DNA of 64,000 nt from Bacteroidia bacterium (GTDB lineage Bacteria; Bacteroidota; Bacteroidia; Bacteroidales; Azobacteroidaceae). The position numbers and the translations under genes are program-made. The DNA lies in contig BNXY01000005.1 in the NCBI GenBank assembly GCA_025999935.1, positions 14,495 through 78,494 on the forward strand. The letters run 5' to 3'. Positions 54,804-63,494 of the stretch are shown here, in pieces. Within the stretch, counting starts at the first letter, position 1; each line of letters begins with the position of its first letter. The notes beneath the pieces were generated by a model that ran no database searches, had not been told where the DNA came from, and saw nothing but the letters and a program-made list of their open reading frames with translations.

Positions 54804-54986
54804 ATGGATTCGGCAAAAGCAAGACAAGCAAACAGCGACAGCAATGTGATTGGGTTTGAAGACCTTTTCAGCGACACCGACATAGCCAATATGTCAACCG
54901 GCAGTGTAGATGAAATCTTTGATTTTGTCTATAAGTTTATTAAACGAGAGGATAGTGCGGTATATCCCCATTTGGATGGAATTTAA
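54804..54986 (+). CDS. Small acidic peptide, candidate substrate of the radical SAM enzyme
   Basis: The 60 residues begin MDSAKARQANSDSNVIGFED and continue LFSDTDIANMSTGSVDEIFD, ending IKREDSAVYPHLDGI. It is acidic, with a possible helix at 36-49 (VDEIFDFVYKFIKR), no signal peptide, no GG motif, no Cys. Position directly behind the methylthiotransferase-like gene and size fit a RiPP precursor with leader and a short C-terminal core, or a small partner subunit. I do not recognise a family. 38 bases to the next gene. Confidence 0.6.
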   Translation: MDSAKARQANSDSNVIGFEDLFSDTDIANMSTGSVDEIFDFVYKFIKREDSAVYPHLDGI

Positions 54987-55024
54987 GTAAGTTATAATTT
55001 TAATATAATAATACCGAATATGTT

Positions 55025-56287
55025 ATGAAAAAAATGATTATTTGGTTAAAAGATGACGTTCCTCCTTTGCTATCGAAGATTAGGACAAAATGGGAATCTT
55101 TTAAAAGACGGAGAATGCTTTTCGTAATTACATTAGGAACAATTGTAGCTCCCTTATTTGTGGGATTAATTCAATGGGTGTTTACTAACTATCCAACAAT
55201 TATATCAATACCAACACTTAATTATACTATAAAAACTGATTGTATTTCTTTAGGAGTATGGATAATATTAGGTGAAATTCTGGGTATATTTTTCACTTAT
55301 TTAATTGATAAGCAAATACGTATAAATCGTACAAAAAAACAAATTCCCATTTTGTATGAAATAGTTACGAAACATATCTCTGATGTTTATTCAGATAAAG
55401 TTAGTTCGGAAAATTATCGCGACATAATTAAATCCCATTTAGAATATGTGGCTGAAACACTTAATGGTAATTTAGTCCAGAATTTTAATCCTAATGACCA
55501 TTATCTTAAAGAGTTGTACGATGAAAATGTAAAATTAGTAATTGCTTTGACGGCAGAAAATCCTAACCTTTGGTTAGACCCGACAATGTATTTTTATTTG
55601 ATAAATTGTTGTGTCGTCTCGTTATTGAAAAATGAGAATAATAACGGAACAAAACTAAAAATGAAAGATTTTGTCAATTCTTTTGGTTATCAAGAGGAAA
55701 TTATTCGTCAGAAAAAAACTCTTGAGAAATTTACTAAACTAAAATGGGATTGGACAACCGATTTGAATAATTTTGATTTTTTCAGATTCTTTCTCTATGA
55801 TGGAAAACAAAAAGAATGTCTTGAAACTACCGTTTTTCCATCATTAAAAGCATCACACGATTTATTTAATATAAAATCATACTTCAATCAAAGAGGTGAT
55901 ATAGAAAATAGATTAAAAGAAAGGAATCAACTTGGTGATTTTTATGCACATATTGATTTCTTATGGAATGAAATAGGTAAACAAAAGTTTTCTAAGTCAT
56001 TTAGAGAAGTTATTGATAAACGTAAAAAAGAACACTTGCCGGAGTTTCTTTTTTTGTTCAAAGAAACTGACGAAGATCGAAGTATTCATACAGTTACTGT
56101 CCACACTTATGTTGATGGGAATCCGTATTTTGTTGAATATAAGGAAAGCCCCACAAGCAATAATGGATATCAAAAAGTACAATCTCTTGTTTCATACATA
56201 GCCCAAAGTGTATATGACACAACGGAACAATATATACCGGCAGAAAAATACCTGAACACGAAAAAATCATATATCAAATGGGAATGA
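55025..56287 (+). CDS. Unknown membrane-anchored protein, family X copy 1
   Basis: The 420 residues have two transmembrane helices (about 31-53 and 74-96) and a C-terminal cytoplasmic domain of about 300 residues shared with the genes at 60526 and 61948. Conserved blocks: VKLVIALTAENPNLWLDPT (169-187) with FYLINCCVV, FDFFRFFLYD (250-259), FPSLKASHDLFNIKSYF (271-287), HIDFLWNEI, FREVIDKRKKEHLPEFLFLF, VTVHTYVDGNPY and the end LNTKKSYIKWE. No known catalytic motif is evident; invariant Asp, His, Arg and Trp could form a site. The first of three paralogs in the cluster. Confidence 0.75.
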   Translation: MKKMIIWLKDDVPPLLSKIRTKWESFKRRRMLFVITLGTIVAPLFVGLIQWVFTNYPTIISIPTLNYTIKTDCISLGVWIILGEILGIFFTYLIDKQIRINRTKKQIPILYEIVTKHISDVYSDKVSSENYRDIIKSHLEYVAETLNGNLVQNFNPNDHYLKELYDENVKLVIALTAENPNLWLDPTMYFYLINCCVVSLLKNENNNGTKLKMKDFVNSFGYQEEIIRQKKTLEKFTKLKWDWTTDLNNFDFFRFFLYDGKQKECLETTVFPSLKASHDLFNIKSYFNQRGDIENRLKERNQLGDFYAHIDFLWNEIGKQKFSKSFREVIDKRKKEHLPEFLFLFKETDEDRSIHTVTVHTYVDGNPYFVEYKESPTSNNGYQKVQSLVSYIAQSVYDTTEQYIPAEKYLNTKKSYIKWE

Positions 56288-56317
56288 AAATAATAATAAA
56301 TTAATAATAATACAATT

Positions 56318-57457
56318 ATGAACAAAAAATATTTATTCGGAATTATCATAGTATTGCTTGTAGGCGTTATAGCAGTATCTGTTTTCAACCGGAAAAAAGA
56401 AAATAATCTTGTTGTAGGGTCTTTGCTGCCTTTATCCGGTCAATATGGTGCGTATGGAACTATGGCGCAAAGAGGGCAACTATTGGCACTTGATGAAATC
56501 AAATCAAAATATAATGACAGTATTAAAATAGCTTTTTTCGACACAGAATACTTGAAAGATGTAGCATTATCCCGATTGATGGAAGCAAAGAACAATAACG
56601 TCAAATATTTTGTGGAAATATTCGGCTCCGACCAAGTGGAACATTGTTTAGATTATGCTTATAATAACAACTTGTTTGTTTTTTCGGGTGTTGATACCAA
56701 ACCCGATTTAGTAGAAAAGGGTAAAGGAAATTTTGCTTGCATTATGCCGAGTGATGCGGATGCCACACGAGAGATTTTTCTGTGGATGGAAGAACAAAAT
56801 ATGAAAAATGTTGCTATCCTGTATGTTAATGATGATTGGGGCGAAGGATTGTTAAGTTCAGCACTTTACAATTTAAGCAATTCGTCTCTCAACTTGGTTG
56901 GGCAATTTGACATTAACAGGAATCAACAATCATTCACTTCGACTGTAAGCAAAATAAAAGAAAAGAATCCGGATGCTTTGTGTGTATTTATCTACCCCGA
57001 TGATGGCGGGCGTTTTATCAAAGAAGCGAGCCGGCAAAATCTTAAAGCCGAATTGTATGCTACTGAGAATTTTACAGGAAATGATATGATTAAAACAGCG
57101 CAAAGTTTGGCAGAAGGAGTTAAATTAATCATTCCTGCAACTTCGGGAAACAATCCTGTTAATAAACAGTTGGTTGAAAAGTACATGGAAAAATACAAGG
57201 AAGAGCCGACTATTTTTGCTTTGAAAGGATATGATGCCGTATTGGTTTTATACGATGTGTTGCAAAAAGCAAAAAATATTGCTTCCGAAGATTATACGAT
57301 TGACGATGTAAAGAACGTAATCAGGGATAATTACCATTTTTATGGTGCCACAGGGGATATTGGTTTTAATGAAAAAGGAGAATTTATACCAACAAAATAT
57401 GAACGTATGGTATATACGATTAAAGACAAAGAAATTCAACTTGTTCCTGTAAAATAA
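56318..57457 (+). CDS. Liv-type ABC substrate-binding protein, membrane anchored
   Basis: The 379-residue periplasmic ligand-binding protein is of the LivJ/ANF-receptor type: GSLLPLSGQYGAYGTMAQRG near the N-terminus, FVEIFGSDQ, FACIMPSDADATREIFLW, AILYVNDDWGEGLL, GYDAVLVLYDVLQKA, GATGDIGFNEKGEF. The N-terminus is an uncleaved-looking helix (YLFGIIIVLLVGVIAVSVF) with no lipobox Cys, so it is tethered to the inner membrane. Ligand would be a small amino acid-like compound or a peptide fragment. Stop overlaps permease start (TAATG). Confidence 0.85.
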   Translation: MNKKYLFGIIIVLLVGVIAVSVFNRKKENNLVVGSLLPLSGQYGAYGTMAQRGQLLALDEIKSKYNDSIKIAFFDTEYLKDVALSRLMEAKNNNVKYFVEIFGSDQVEHCLDYAYNNNLFVFSGVDTKPDLVEKGKGNFACIMPSDADATREIFLWMEEQNMKNVAILYVNDDWGEGLLSSALYNLSNSSLNLVGQFDINRNQQSFTSTVSKIKEKNPDALCVFIYPDDGGRFIKEASRQNLKAELYATENFTGNDMIKTAQSLAEGVKLIIPATSGNNPVNKQLVEKYMEKYKEEPTIFALKGYDAVLVLYDVLQKAKNIASEDYTIDDVKNVIRDNYHFYGATGDIGFNEKGEFIPTKYERMVYTIKDKEIQLVPVK

Positions 57458-58305
57458 TGATTTATGAGATTTTGAAGTTAGGTTTTTTTTACGGATGCTT
57501 CATAGGAATGGTTTCCATTGGGTTTGCGTTAATCTACAATATCCTGCATATTGTAGATTTTGCGCATACTGACAGGTTGATTGTTAGCGGATATGTATTT
57601 GTGTCCGCATTGACATTTACTAACCATTTCGCTGCCGTTATATTGGCTGTTGCGGCAGGCGTTATTTTCGCCTTTCTGTCGGAATGGTTGATTTACAGAC
57701 AAGTCCGCAAATATAATCCCAAATTACTGTTATTGACTACATTCGGATTATCTATCGTTATTCAGAATGTTCTCGCTATCATTTTCAGCGACAGTTTGAA
57801 AGAATATCCGTTTGTGGAACAAACAGTTTTACAATCAAACCTCTATATAAGGGAATTACTTATATTTCCTGTTTTACTCATTATATCGTTACTGTTGTAT
57901 TATTGGCTAAAAAAGACAAAATCGGGATTATCCATACGTGCAAGCATTTCAAATCTTGAAAGAGCAAAAACACTGGGAGTGCCAATAAACAAAATATATA
58001 TCATTGTTTTTGTTTTTAGTGGAATCATAGCCGGACTTGGCGGTGTGTATTTATCTATGGGATATGGATTAACACCTTACTCCGGATTTAAGATTATGAT
58101 TTTTGCTTTTTCCGCATGTCTGATTGCAGGGCTGAATAATGTGTATGGCTCTGTTATTATTGGGATTATAATAGGTATTTCATTATCTGTTTTTGAAATG
58201 CTATTTAATGCTCTTTCGGCAGAACTGTTTACGCTTCTGGGACTAATCACTATATTATTTATTAAACCCCATGGAATATTTGGTGAAAAATTAAGGATTA
58301 TTTGA
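57457..58305 (+). CDS. Liv-type ABC permease (LivH-like)
   Basis: The 282 residues form about eight helices: YGCFIGMVSIGFALIYNILH and IVDFAHTDRLIVSGY match the LivH N-terminus (GLALIYG..NFAHG), ISNLERAKTLGVPINKIY is the cytoplasmic EAA-like loop, then GIIAGLGGVYLSMGYGLTPY. It pairs with the next gene. Confidence 0.88.
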   Translation: MIYEILKLGFFYGCFIGMVSIGFALIYNILHIVDFAHTDRLIVSGYVFVSALTFTNHFAAVILAVAAGVIFAFLSEWLIYRQVRKYNPKLLLLTTFGLSIVIQNVLAIIFSDSLKEYPFVEQTVLQSNLYIRELLIFPVLLIISLLLYYWLKKTKSGLSIRASISNLERAKTLGVPINKIYIIVFVFSGIIAGLGGVYLSMGYGLTPYSGFKIMIFAFSACLIAGLNNVYGSVIIGIIIGISLSVFEMLFNALSAELFTLLGLITILFIKPHGIFGEKLRII

Positions 58306-58306
58306 A

Positions 58307-59170
58307 ATGGACTTATTGATTTATTTAGCAACAAAGGCAGTCATATTTATTATTTTTCTAATCGCATTAAATTCTTTGATGCTTGGAAAAATGAATTTGT
58401 GGGCAATCGGCAATATTGTCTATTTTTCGCTTGGCAGTTTTATTACAGGCTTTGTTTCTAATAATTGGGGAATCAATGATAATCGGTTGTATCTTCTCTT
58501 TTTGATAGTGCCTGTTGCCGTATCAATCGTTTCCCTTATTTTTTTCTATGCTTCGCGAGTATTCAAACAGGATTTTTTCCTTTTCTTTTCCCTGTTTTTT
58601 ATCGAATTAAATTTTGTTGCCAATAAAATGGTAGCCGGTTCAAGCGGTTATTCTCACATTATCAGACCTTCCGGCATACAGTCGGATTTATCTTTGTTGG
58701 TTTTTTCTGTAATTCTGTTGATTATCTGCATTGTTTGGATAAATAATTTTGATAAATCCAGAGTTAATAAACTACATTCGGTAATGCGGGACAGCGAAAT
58801 TTTGGCGTTCTCGTGGGGAATAAACATAAATAAATCTCAAATACCATTATTCATTGCAAGTGCAATTTTGTCGGGATTGATGGGCGTTATGTTCGCTTTT
58901 TGTACATACGGCGCAGACCCTAAACTGTTTACCACAAATAATATGATTATCTTATTTGCTTTGCTGATTTTAGGCGGCATAGATTCCATTCAGGGGGCTG
59001 TTGTTGCAGGACTTATCTTTGTTTTCTTTACCTATTCATTAGAAAGCGCTTTGTCATCCACATTCCAAATACATGCACCGAAAATAACTCAAATAGTTTT
59101 TGGCATATTATTGATTGTCATACCGTTTATTATGCCGAAAGGATTGTTTGGCAAAAGAAATTTTCAGTAA
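58307..59170 (+). CDS. Liv-type ABC permease (LivM-like)
   Basis: The 287 residues are hydrophobic with a conserved loop VMRDSEILAFSWGININKSQ (the LivM a-R-D-e-.A-..GIN segment) and the ending PKGLFGKRNF. It has the LivM fold minus the usual long N-terminal extension. Starts one base after the LivH-like stop. Confidence 0.85.
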   Translation: MDLLIYLATKAVIFIIFLIALNSLMLGKMNLWAIGNIVYFSLGSFITGFVSNNWGINDNRLYLLFLIVPVAVSIVSLIFFYASRVFKQDFFLFFSLFFIELNFVANKMVAGSSGYSHIIRPSGIQSDLSLLVFSVILLIICIVWINNFDKSRVNKLHSVMRDSEILAFSWGININKSQIPLFIASAILSGLMGVMFAFCTYGADPKLFTTNNMIILFALLILGGIDSIQGAVVAGLIFVFFTYSLESALSSTFQIHAPKITQIVFGILLIVIPFIMPKGLFGKRNFQ

Positions 59171-59173
59171 ACA

Positions 59174-59896
59174 ATGAAAGAAAGCCGAATAGACATATCA
59201 GCCGATTTTTCTTTTTCATACGGAAAGAATCTTCTATTTAAAATAAGAGAAGGACAAAATAATATTGTCTTGAACTGTGGGCGTATATATGGAATTTACG
59301 GCGGTAACGGTTGCGGTAAAACTACTTTTTTGAATATACTCAATACTTTTCTAAAGCCAACAACCGGTAAGGTTACTTTTACTTTTCCAACGTATAATTA
59401 TGTTCACGAAAATGATACAATAACCGCTTCAGAACTAATCGGCAATAATATCAGAAGATGTTTTCAGACCCCTTTACTTGTTGATGAATTAAACATATAC
59501 GATAATATATCCATTGTTAAACGGCTTTTGAAAAATGAGAATTTTTTAAATACGTTTGCGCTTGGCATGAACGAAAAAAAAGACAGTGAAATATTGCGCT
59601 TATTGGACTTAGCTCATTTTACAGGAAATGAAGATACGGCGACATTGTCATACGGACAAAGGCGAATTATTGCAAATTTACAAGTATTATATAGTGATGC
59701 TCAATTAATGATATTGGATGAACCGTTTGCAAATATTCATCATGATATGATTGGTGTGTTAAAACAAGAGTATCGCAAAAAGGTAATTCAAAATAATTCG
59801 ATTATTGTTATTGTAGAGCATAATAAAACAAATCTGCACGATTTTGCTGATGAGATAATAACCATTGATAATAAACAACTTTCATTAAGGGATTGA
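59174..59896 (+). CDS. Liv-type ABC ATPase (LivG-like)
   Basis: The 240 residues carry Walker A YGGNGCGKTTFLNIL (42-56), signature LSYGQRRIIA, Walker B QLMILDEPFANI and switch IVEHNK. The signature serine is kept (LSYGQ). It couples ATP hydrolysis to import through the two permeases, together with the next ATPase. Confidence 0.9.
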   Translation: MKESRIDISADFSFSYGKNLLFKIREGQNNIVLNCGRIYGIYGGNGCGKTTFLNILNTFLKPTTGKVTFTFPTYNYVHENDTITASELIGNNIRRCFQTPLLVDELNIYDNISIVKRLLKNENFLNTFALGMNEKKDSEILRLLDLAHFTGNEDTATLSYGQRRIIANLQVLYSDAQLMILDEPFANIHHDMIGVLKQEYRKKVIQNNSIIVIVEHNKTNLHDFADEIITIDNKQLSLRD

Positions 59897-59897
59897 T

Positions 59898-60542
59898 ATG
59901 TTGAAAATAGAAAACTATACAGCTGGATATGCTAATTCCGATTATTTATTTCAGGAAGTATCTCTTGAGGTATTGCCTGCACAGGTGGTTGGGATAAAGG
60001 GTACAAACGGCTGTGGAAAATCTACTTTCATTAAAGGACTTGTTAATTTAACCCCGATAAAAAAAGGAACTGTTTCCTTGAATGGAACAAATATATCCGG
60101 TTGGGATACGGCTAAAATATTTCAAACTAAACAGATTGGATATTTAAGCCAAAGGGACAGGATTTTTGGGCATTTAACTGTCTCGGAAAATATTCAAATG
60201 TATCTGTATTATTCTCAAGATAAAAAGTTACCGGATTCCGATATAAGTAAAAAATTACTTGCAATCATTGATTCCAAGCAAAATCTTTTGGCATCGACAT
60301 TGAGTGGAGGTGAACAATTAATACTTGCTTTATATTGTCTTGAAATTCTGAACCCTAATGTACTATTGCTTGATGAGCCGTCCGACAGTTTGGATAGCAA
60401 TTTCAAAACTATTTTGATTGATTTAATCAACTGTTGGAAAATGTCTGGTAAATCTATTTTATTGGTGGAACAGAATATTGAAATGTTAAATATCGTATCT
60501 AATAATATTTTAATTTTGAGACAATATGAATCTTATTACTAA
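59898..60542 (+). CDS. Liv-type ABC ATPase (LivF-like)
   Basis: The 214 residues have Walker A GTNGCGKSTF (35-44), Q-loop GYLSQRDRIF, signature LSGGEQLILALY, Walker B VLLLDEPSDSLDS and VEQN. It overlaps the following family X gene by 17 bases, so that gene is clearly part of the same transcript. Confidence 0.9.
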   Translation: MLKIENYTAGYANSDYLFQEVSLEVLPAQVVGIKGTNGCGKSTFIKGLVNLTPIKKGTVSLNGTNISGWDTAKIFQTKQIGYLSQRDRIFGHLTVSENIQMYLYYSQDKKLPDSDISKKLLAIIDSKQNLLASTLSGGEQLILALYCLEILNPNVLLLDEPSDSLDSNFKTILIDLINCWKMSGKSILLVEQNIEMLNIVSNNILILRQYESYY

Positions 60543-61854
60543 CATTAAAAATCGGTTTAAGTCTATATCTGAAGTACATACATTGAGACTTATCTCAATA
60601 GGAACACTTATTTCTTGTGGTATATGTTCTTTATTATTGAATATTATTATTGTTTTATATCGCAGTAGTAAGCCAAATATAATAGACATAATCATTGTTG
60701 TTGTATCATGTATTTTAAGCATATTTGTCGCTTTTGGATTTGATAAATGGTATCGAAATCGTGAATTAAAAAATACACATTACCCATATTCATTTAAAAT
60801 AATAACAAGAGATTTTCCAAAAATTTTCTCAAAAAGAATGGATATATGTTCACGTATCTGCAAATTACAACATAGACATTATCCAGAATCTTCTAATATA
60901 ATAAAAAAAGAGTTTCTTAAAAGTTTCTCAAAAAAAACAGTTTTACCTGATTATAAACCACAAAATAATGAGATAGACAAAATCATAAAATCTCCTTTAG
61001 ATTATGCATTACAAACTCTTGACGGTAATTCATTTCCCCGTTTTAATCCGGATTACAAAACGTTTAACGATATATATAAGAAAGAAGTGAAGTTAATTGT
61101 TGCAATAACTGCTGAAAATCCTAATCTTTGGTTAGACCCAACTTCGTGTTTTTATTTGATAAATTGTTATGTTGCTTTTTTTATAAGAATGCAACAACAA
61201 AATATAGGCAACCGAATGGAAATGGAAAATTTTAATGAGCTAACTGATGAAAAGCATAAGGAGTTTAGAACACGACATGAGCAATCACTTGAAAAACTGA
61301 TTAAACAAGAATGGAGTTTTGCCGACTCTGACTTTGATTTTTTTAGATTTTTCCTCTATGATAAGGATCAAAAAGACTGTTTAGAAAAAACAGCTTTTCC
61401 TTCTCTCAAAGCTTCCCATGATTTATTTGATATAAAATCATTTTTCACTGAAATAGATGATATTGAAACGGAATTAAAAAAAGGCGAAAATTATCTACCT
61501 GATTATTATGCACACATTGATTTTCTTTGGGAGGAAATAAGAAAAAAAAAGCCCGATCCATCAAACTCTCCTTTTAACAGAGTGATTGATGGCCGAAAAA
61601 AGAAACATTTACCTGAATTTCTTGCGCTTTTTAAAAAAGAGAACGATAAAAATAAGGTTACAATTCATACATTTGTTAATGGAAATCCTTATGAGATTGA
61701 ATTTACAGAAGACTTGCATAATCCATGCGGATATACAATAGTTAAATCTCTTATTTCGTATTTGGCAGATAGTGTAAAAAAGGCTCCAAGATATAACCAT
61801 ACGGATGAATTTTTGAATAAAGAAAATTCATATATTAAGTGGGTGCCTAATTAA
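60526..61854 (+). CDS. Unknown membrane-anchored protein, family X copy 2
   Basis: The 442 residues have two transmembrane helices (about 21-45 and 52-72), a variable basic linker (75-150), then the shared domain: SPLDYALQTLDGNSFPRFNP, VKLIVAITAENPNLWLDPT (188-206), FDFFRFFLYDKDQKDCLE, FPSLKASHDLFDIKSFF, IDFLWEEI, FNRVIDGRKKKHLPEFLALF, VTIHTFVNGNPYEIEF and LNKENSYIKWV. Its start lies inside the last ATPase gene, tying the family to the transporter. Confidence 0.75.
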   Translation: MNLITNIKNRFKSISEVHTLRLISIGTLISCGICSLLLNIIIVLYRSSKPNIIDIIIVVVSCILSIFVAFGFDKWYRNRELKNTHYPYSFKIITRDFPKIFSKRMDICSRICKLQHRHYPESSNIIKKEFLKSFSKKTVLPDYKPQNNEIDKIIKSPLDYALQTLDGNSFPRFNPDYKTFNDIYKKEVKLIVAITAENPNLWLDPTSCFYLINCYVAFFIRMQQQNIGNRMEMENFNELTDEKHKEFRTRHEQSLEKLIKQEWSFADSDFDFFRFFLYDKDQKDCLEKTAFPSLKASHDLFDIKSFFTEIDDIETELKKGENYLPDYYAHIDFLWEEIRKKKPDPSNSPFNRVIDGRKKKHLPEFLALFKKENDKNKVTIHTFVNGNPYEIEFTEDLHNPCGYTIVKSLISYLADSVKKAPRYNHTDEFLNKENSYIKWVPN

Positions 61855-61947
61855 GAAGATAATAAAAGAATAAAAAGAGTATAGGACAAATTAGAGATTC
61901 TTAATATTGTAAATAATAATATAATAACATAATAACATTGACACTTT

Positions 61948-63288
61948 ATGAGCAAGTTTATTAATAATGCATATAATAAGTTGAAAAAATACTATTTTGA
62001 TAAATTTGCATCAGTCGGAGCTATTATTGCCTTGGCAATCCTCATTATTAGAGCATTAAGTGAATATTGGTTGAAAAAATTATCAAATAATAGTGATATA
62101 GCTACTATTATTATATTTGTAATAATAGTTGTATTGTTATTTGTATTGAAATCTAAAATAAAATTATTAGAAGATCGTCGTCCTTTGTTATATGTGAGTG
62201 TATTTCTCTTATATATAATAGTCAGCTTATATATTGTATGGGATAATATGGATTTTATAAAAAACAATTTTAGCATTTTATTTGAACATATTCCTTTAAT
62301 AATAACAGTTCTTTTTTTTCCAATATTAGGTTTTTATATTAATTATCAAATACATAAACAAAAAATCGACGAACATTTTGAGAATACGAATAGCATATCC
62401 GATAAGATTCGACTAATATTTGCGGAAAAATCATGTAATGGTAATGATGAAACTAAAAATAAGAAAATAGATGAAATTATCAAATCTCCATTTAAATACG
62501 CATTAGAAATACTTGAAGGCAATTCCTTCCCTGAGTTTAATCCTAATTATCGTGGTTTTAATGAGATATATGAAAATAACGTGAAGTTAATAGTTGCCGT
62601 AACTGCAGAACCTAATCTCTGGTTAGATCCAACTCAATGTTTTTATATGATGAATTGTTGTGTCGTTACGTTGAAACGAAAACAAAGACCATCACAAACG
62701 ATGGCAATGAAGAGCTTTGAGAATGCGAAAGGATTCAAGTCTCTTATGGATATACAGAAGCAAAGTCTTACTAAATTGGAGAACTGGACTACAGCATCGT
62801 TAAACGAATTTGATTTTTTTCGTTTTTTTATCTATAAACAAGATGATGAAACCTCTTTAAAGCATCTTATCTTTCCATCACTAAAAGCATCCCATGACTT
62901 GTTTGGAATCAAATCTTTTTTTACAAAGAACGAGACTATAAAAAATTATTTAGGAACAACTGAATATGACCAATATTGTGAAAACATTAATCTAATATGG
63001 GAAGATATAAAAAACTTAAATGATTCACCTGCATTTAGGAATATTATTGATATCCGTATGAGCGATCACACACCGGAGTTTCTTGTCTTATTTAAGGTAG
63101 GGAGAGTTATTATACATACGTTTGTTGAAGGAACACCATATCGCCGACAATATTTTGACGACGATCCTCTATACTCAACTATAAGAGCATTGATATCCAC
63201 AATATCTCGAGTTGTGAGAAATTCAGCCCAATATATTCCTCCACAAAATCATCTAAATACAAAAAATTCATATATTGAATGGGTATAA
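61948..63288 (+). CDS. Unknown membrane-anchored protein, family X copy 3
   Basis: The 446 residues have four transmembrane helices (about 20-37, 51-67, 80-98, 115-133) instead of two, then the same domain: SPFKYALEILEGNSFPEFNP, VKLIVAVTAEPNLWLDPT (212-229), FDFFRFFIYKQDDE, FPSLKASHDLFGIKSFF, FRNIIDIRMSDHTPEFLVLF, VIIHTFVEGTPYRRQYF and LNTKNSYIEWV. It follows copy 2 after 93 bases with no clear promoter. It is the most diverged copy; the different N-termini suggest the domain is displayed by several membrane anchors. Confidence 0.75.
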   Translation: MSKFINNAYNKLKKYYFDKFASVGAIIALAILIIRALSEYWLKKLSNNSDIATIIIFVIIVVLLFVLKSKIKLLEDRRPLLYVSVFLLYIIVSLYIVWDNMDFIKNNFSILFEHIPLIITVLFFPILGFYINYQIHKQKIDEHFENTNSISDKIRLIFAEKSCNGNDETKNKKIDEIIKSPFKYALEILEGNSFPEFNPNYRGFNEIYENNVKLIVAVTAEPNLWLDPTQCFYMMNCCVVTLKRKQRPSQTMAMKSFENAKGFKSLMDIQKQSLTKLENWTTASLNEFDFFRFFIYKQDDETSLKHLIFPSLKASHDLFGIKSFFTKNETIKNYLGTTEYDQYCENINLIWEDIKNLNDSPAFRNIIDIRMSDHTPEFLVLFKVGRVIIHTFVEGTPYRRQYFDDDPLYSTIRALISTISRVVRNSAQYIPPQNHLNTKNSYIEWV

Positions 63289-63299
63289 TATCATGTTTA

Positions 63300-63380
63300 T
63301 CATCTTATTCCTCGCCTGATTTTCCGTTTCCTCTTCCTCATTTCCTCTGCTTTCCATACCGGAAGTGCATCATCATATTC
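63300..63380 (-). pseudogene. Unidentified gene tail cut by IS66
   Basis: On the minus strand, 26 codons up to the TGA at 63300 read EYDDALPVWKAEEMRKRKRK followed by IRRGIR. It is protein-like and strongly basic, and its upstream part is replaced by the IS66 end at 63381. No family recognised. Confidence 0.3.
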
Positions 63381-63453
63381 GTAAGCAACCGCTGAACCCC
63401 GTGTTGTAATAATGCAAAAAAACTCCCATTTTTGCAAGTTTTTACTTACAAAA

Positions 63454-63494
63454 GTCTCTGAAAGATTCAGAGACCGTTCAGAGACATTCAGAGA
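63454..63494. repeat. Hairpin and triple direct repeat in the IS66 3' region
   Basis: GTCTCTGAA-AGA-TTCAGAGAC forms a 9-bp stem (63454-63474); TTCAGAGA recurs at 63466, 63477 and 63487. The last copy covers the transposase stop codon. Confidence 0.6.

Noticed and set aside
63454..63494. Three TTCAGAGA repeats as a possible CRISPR
   Set aside because: Units are 8-9 bases with 2-base spacing, no spacers and no cas genes; part of the IS66 end region.
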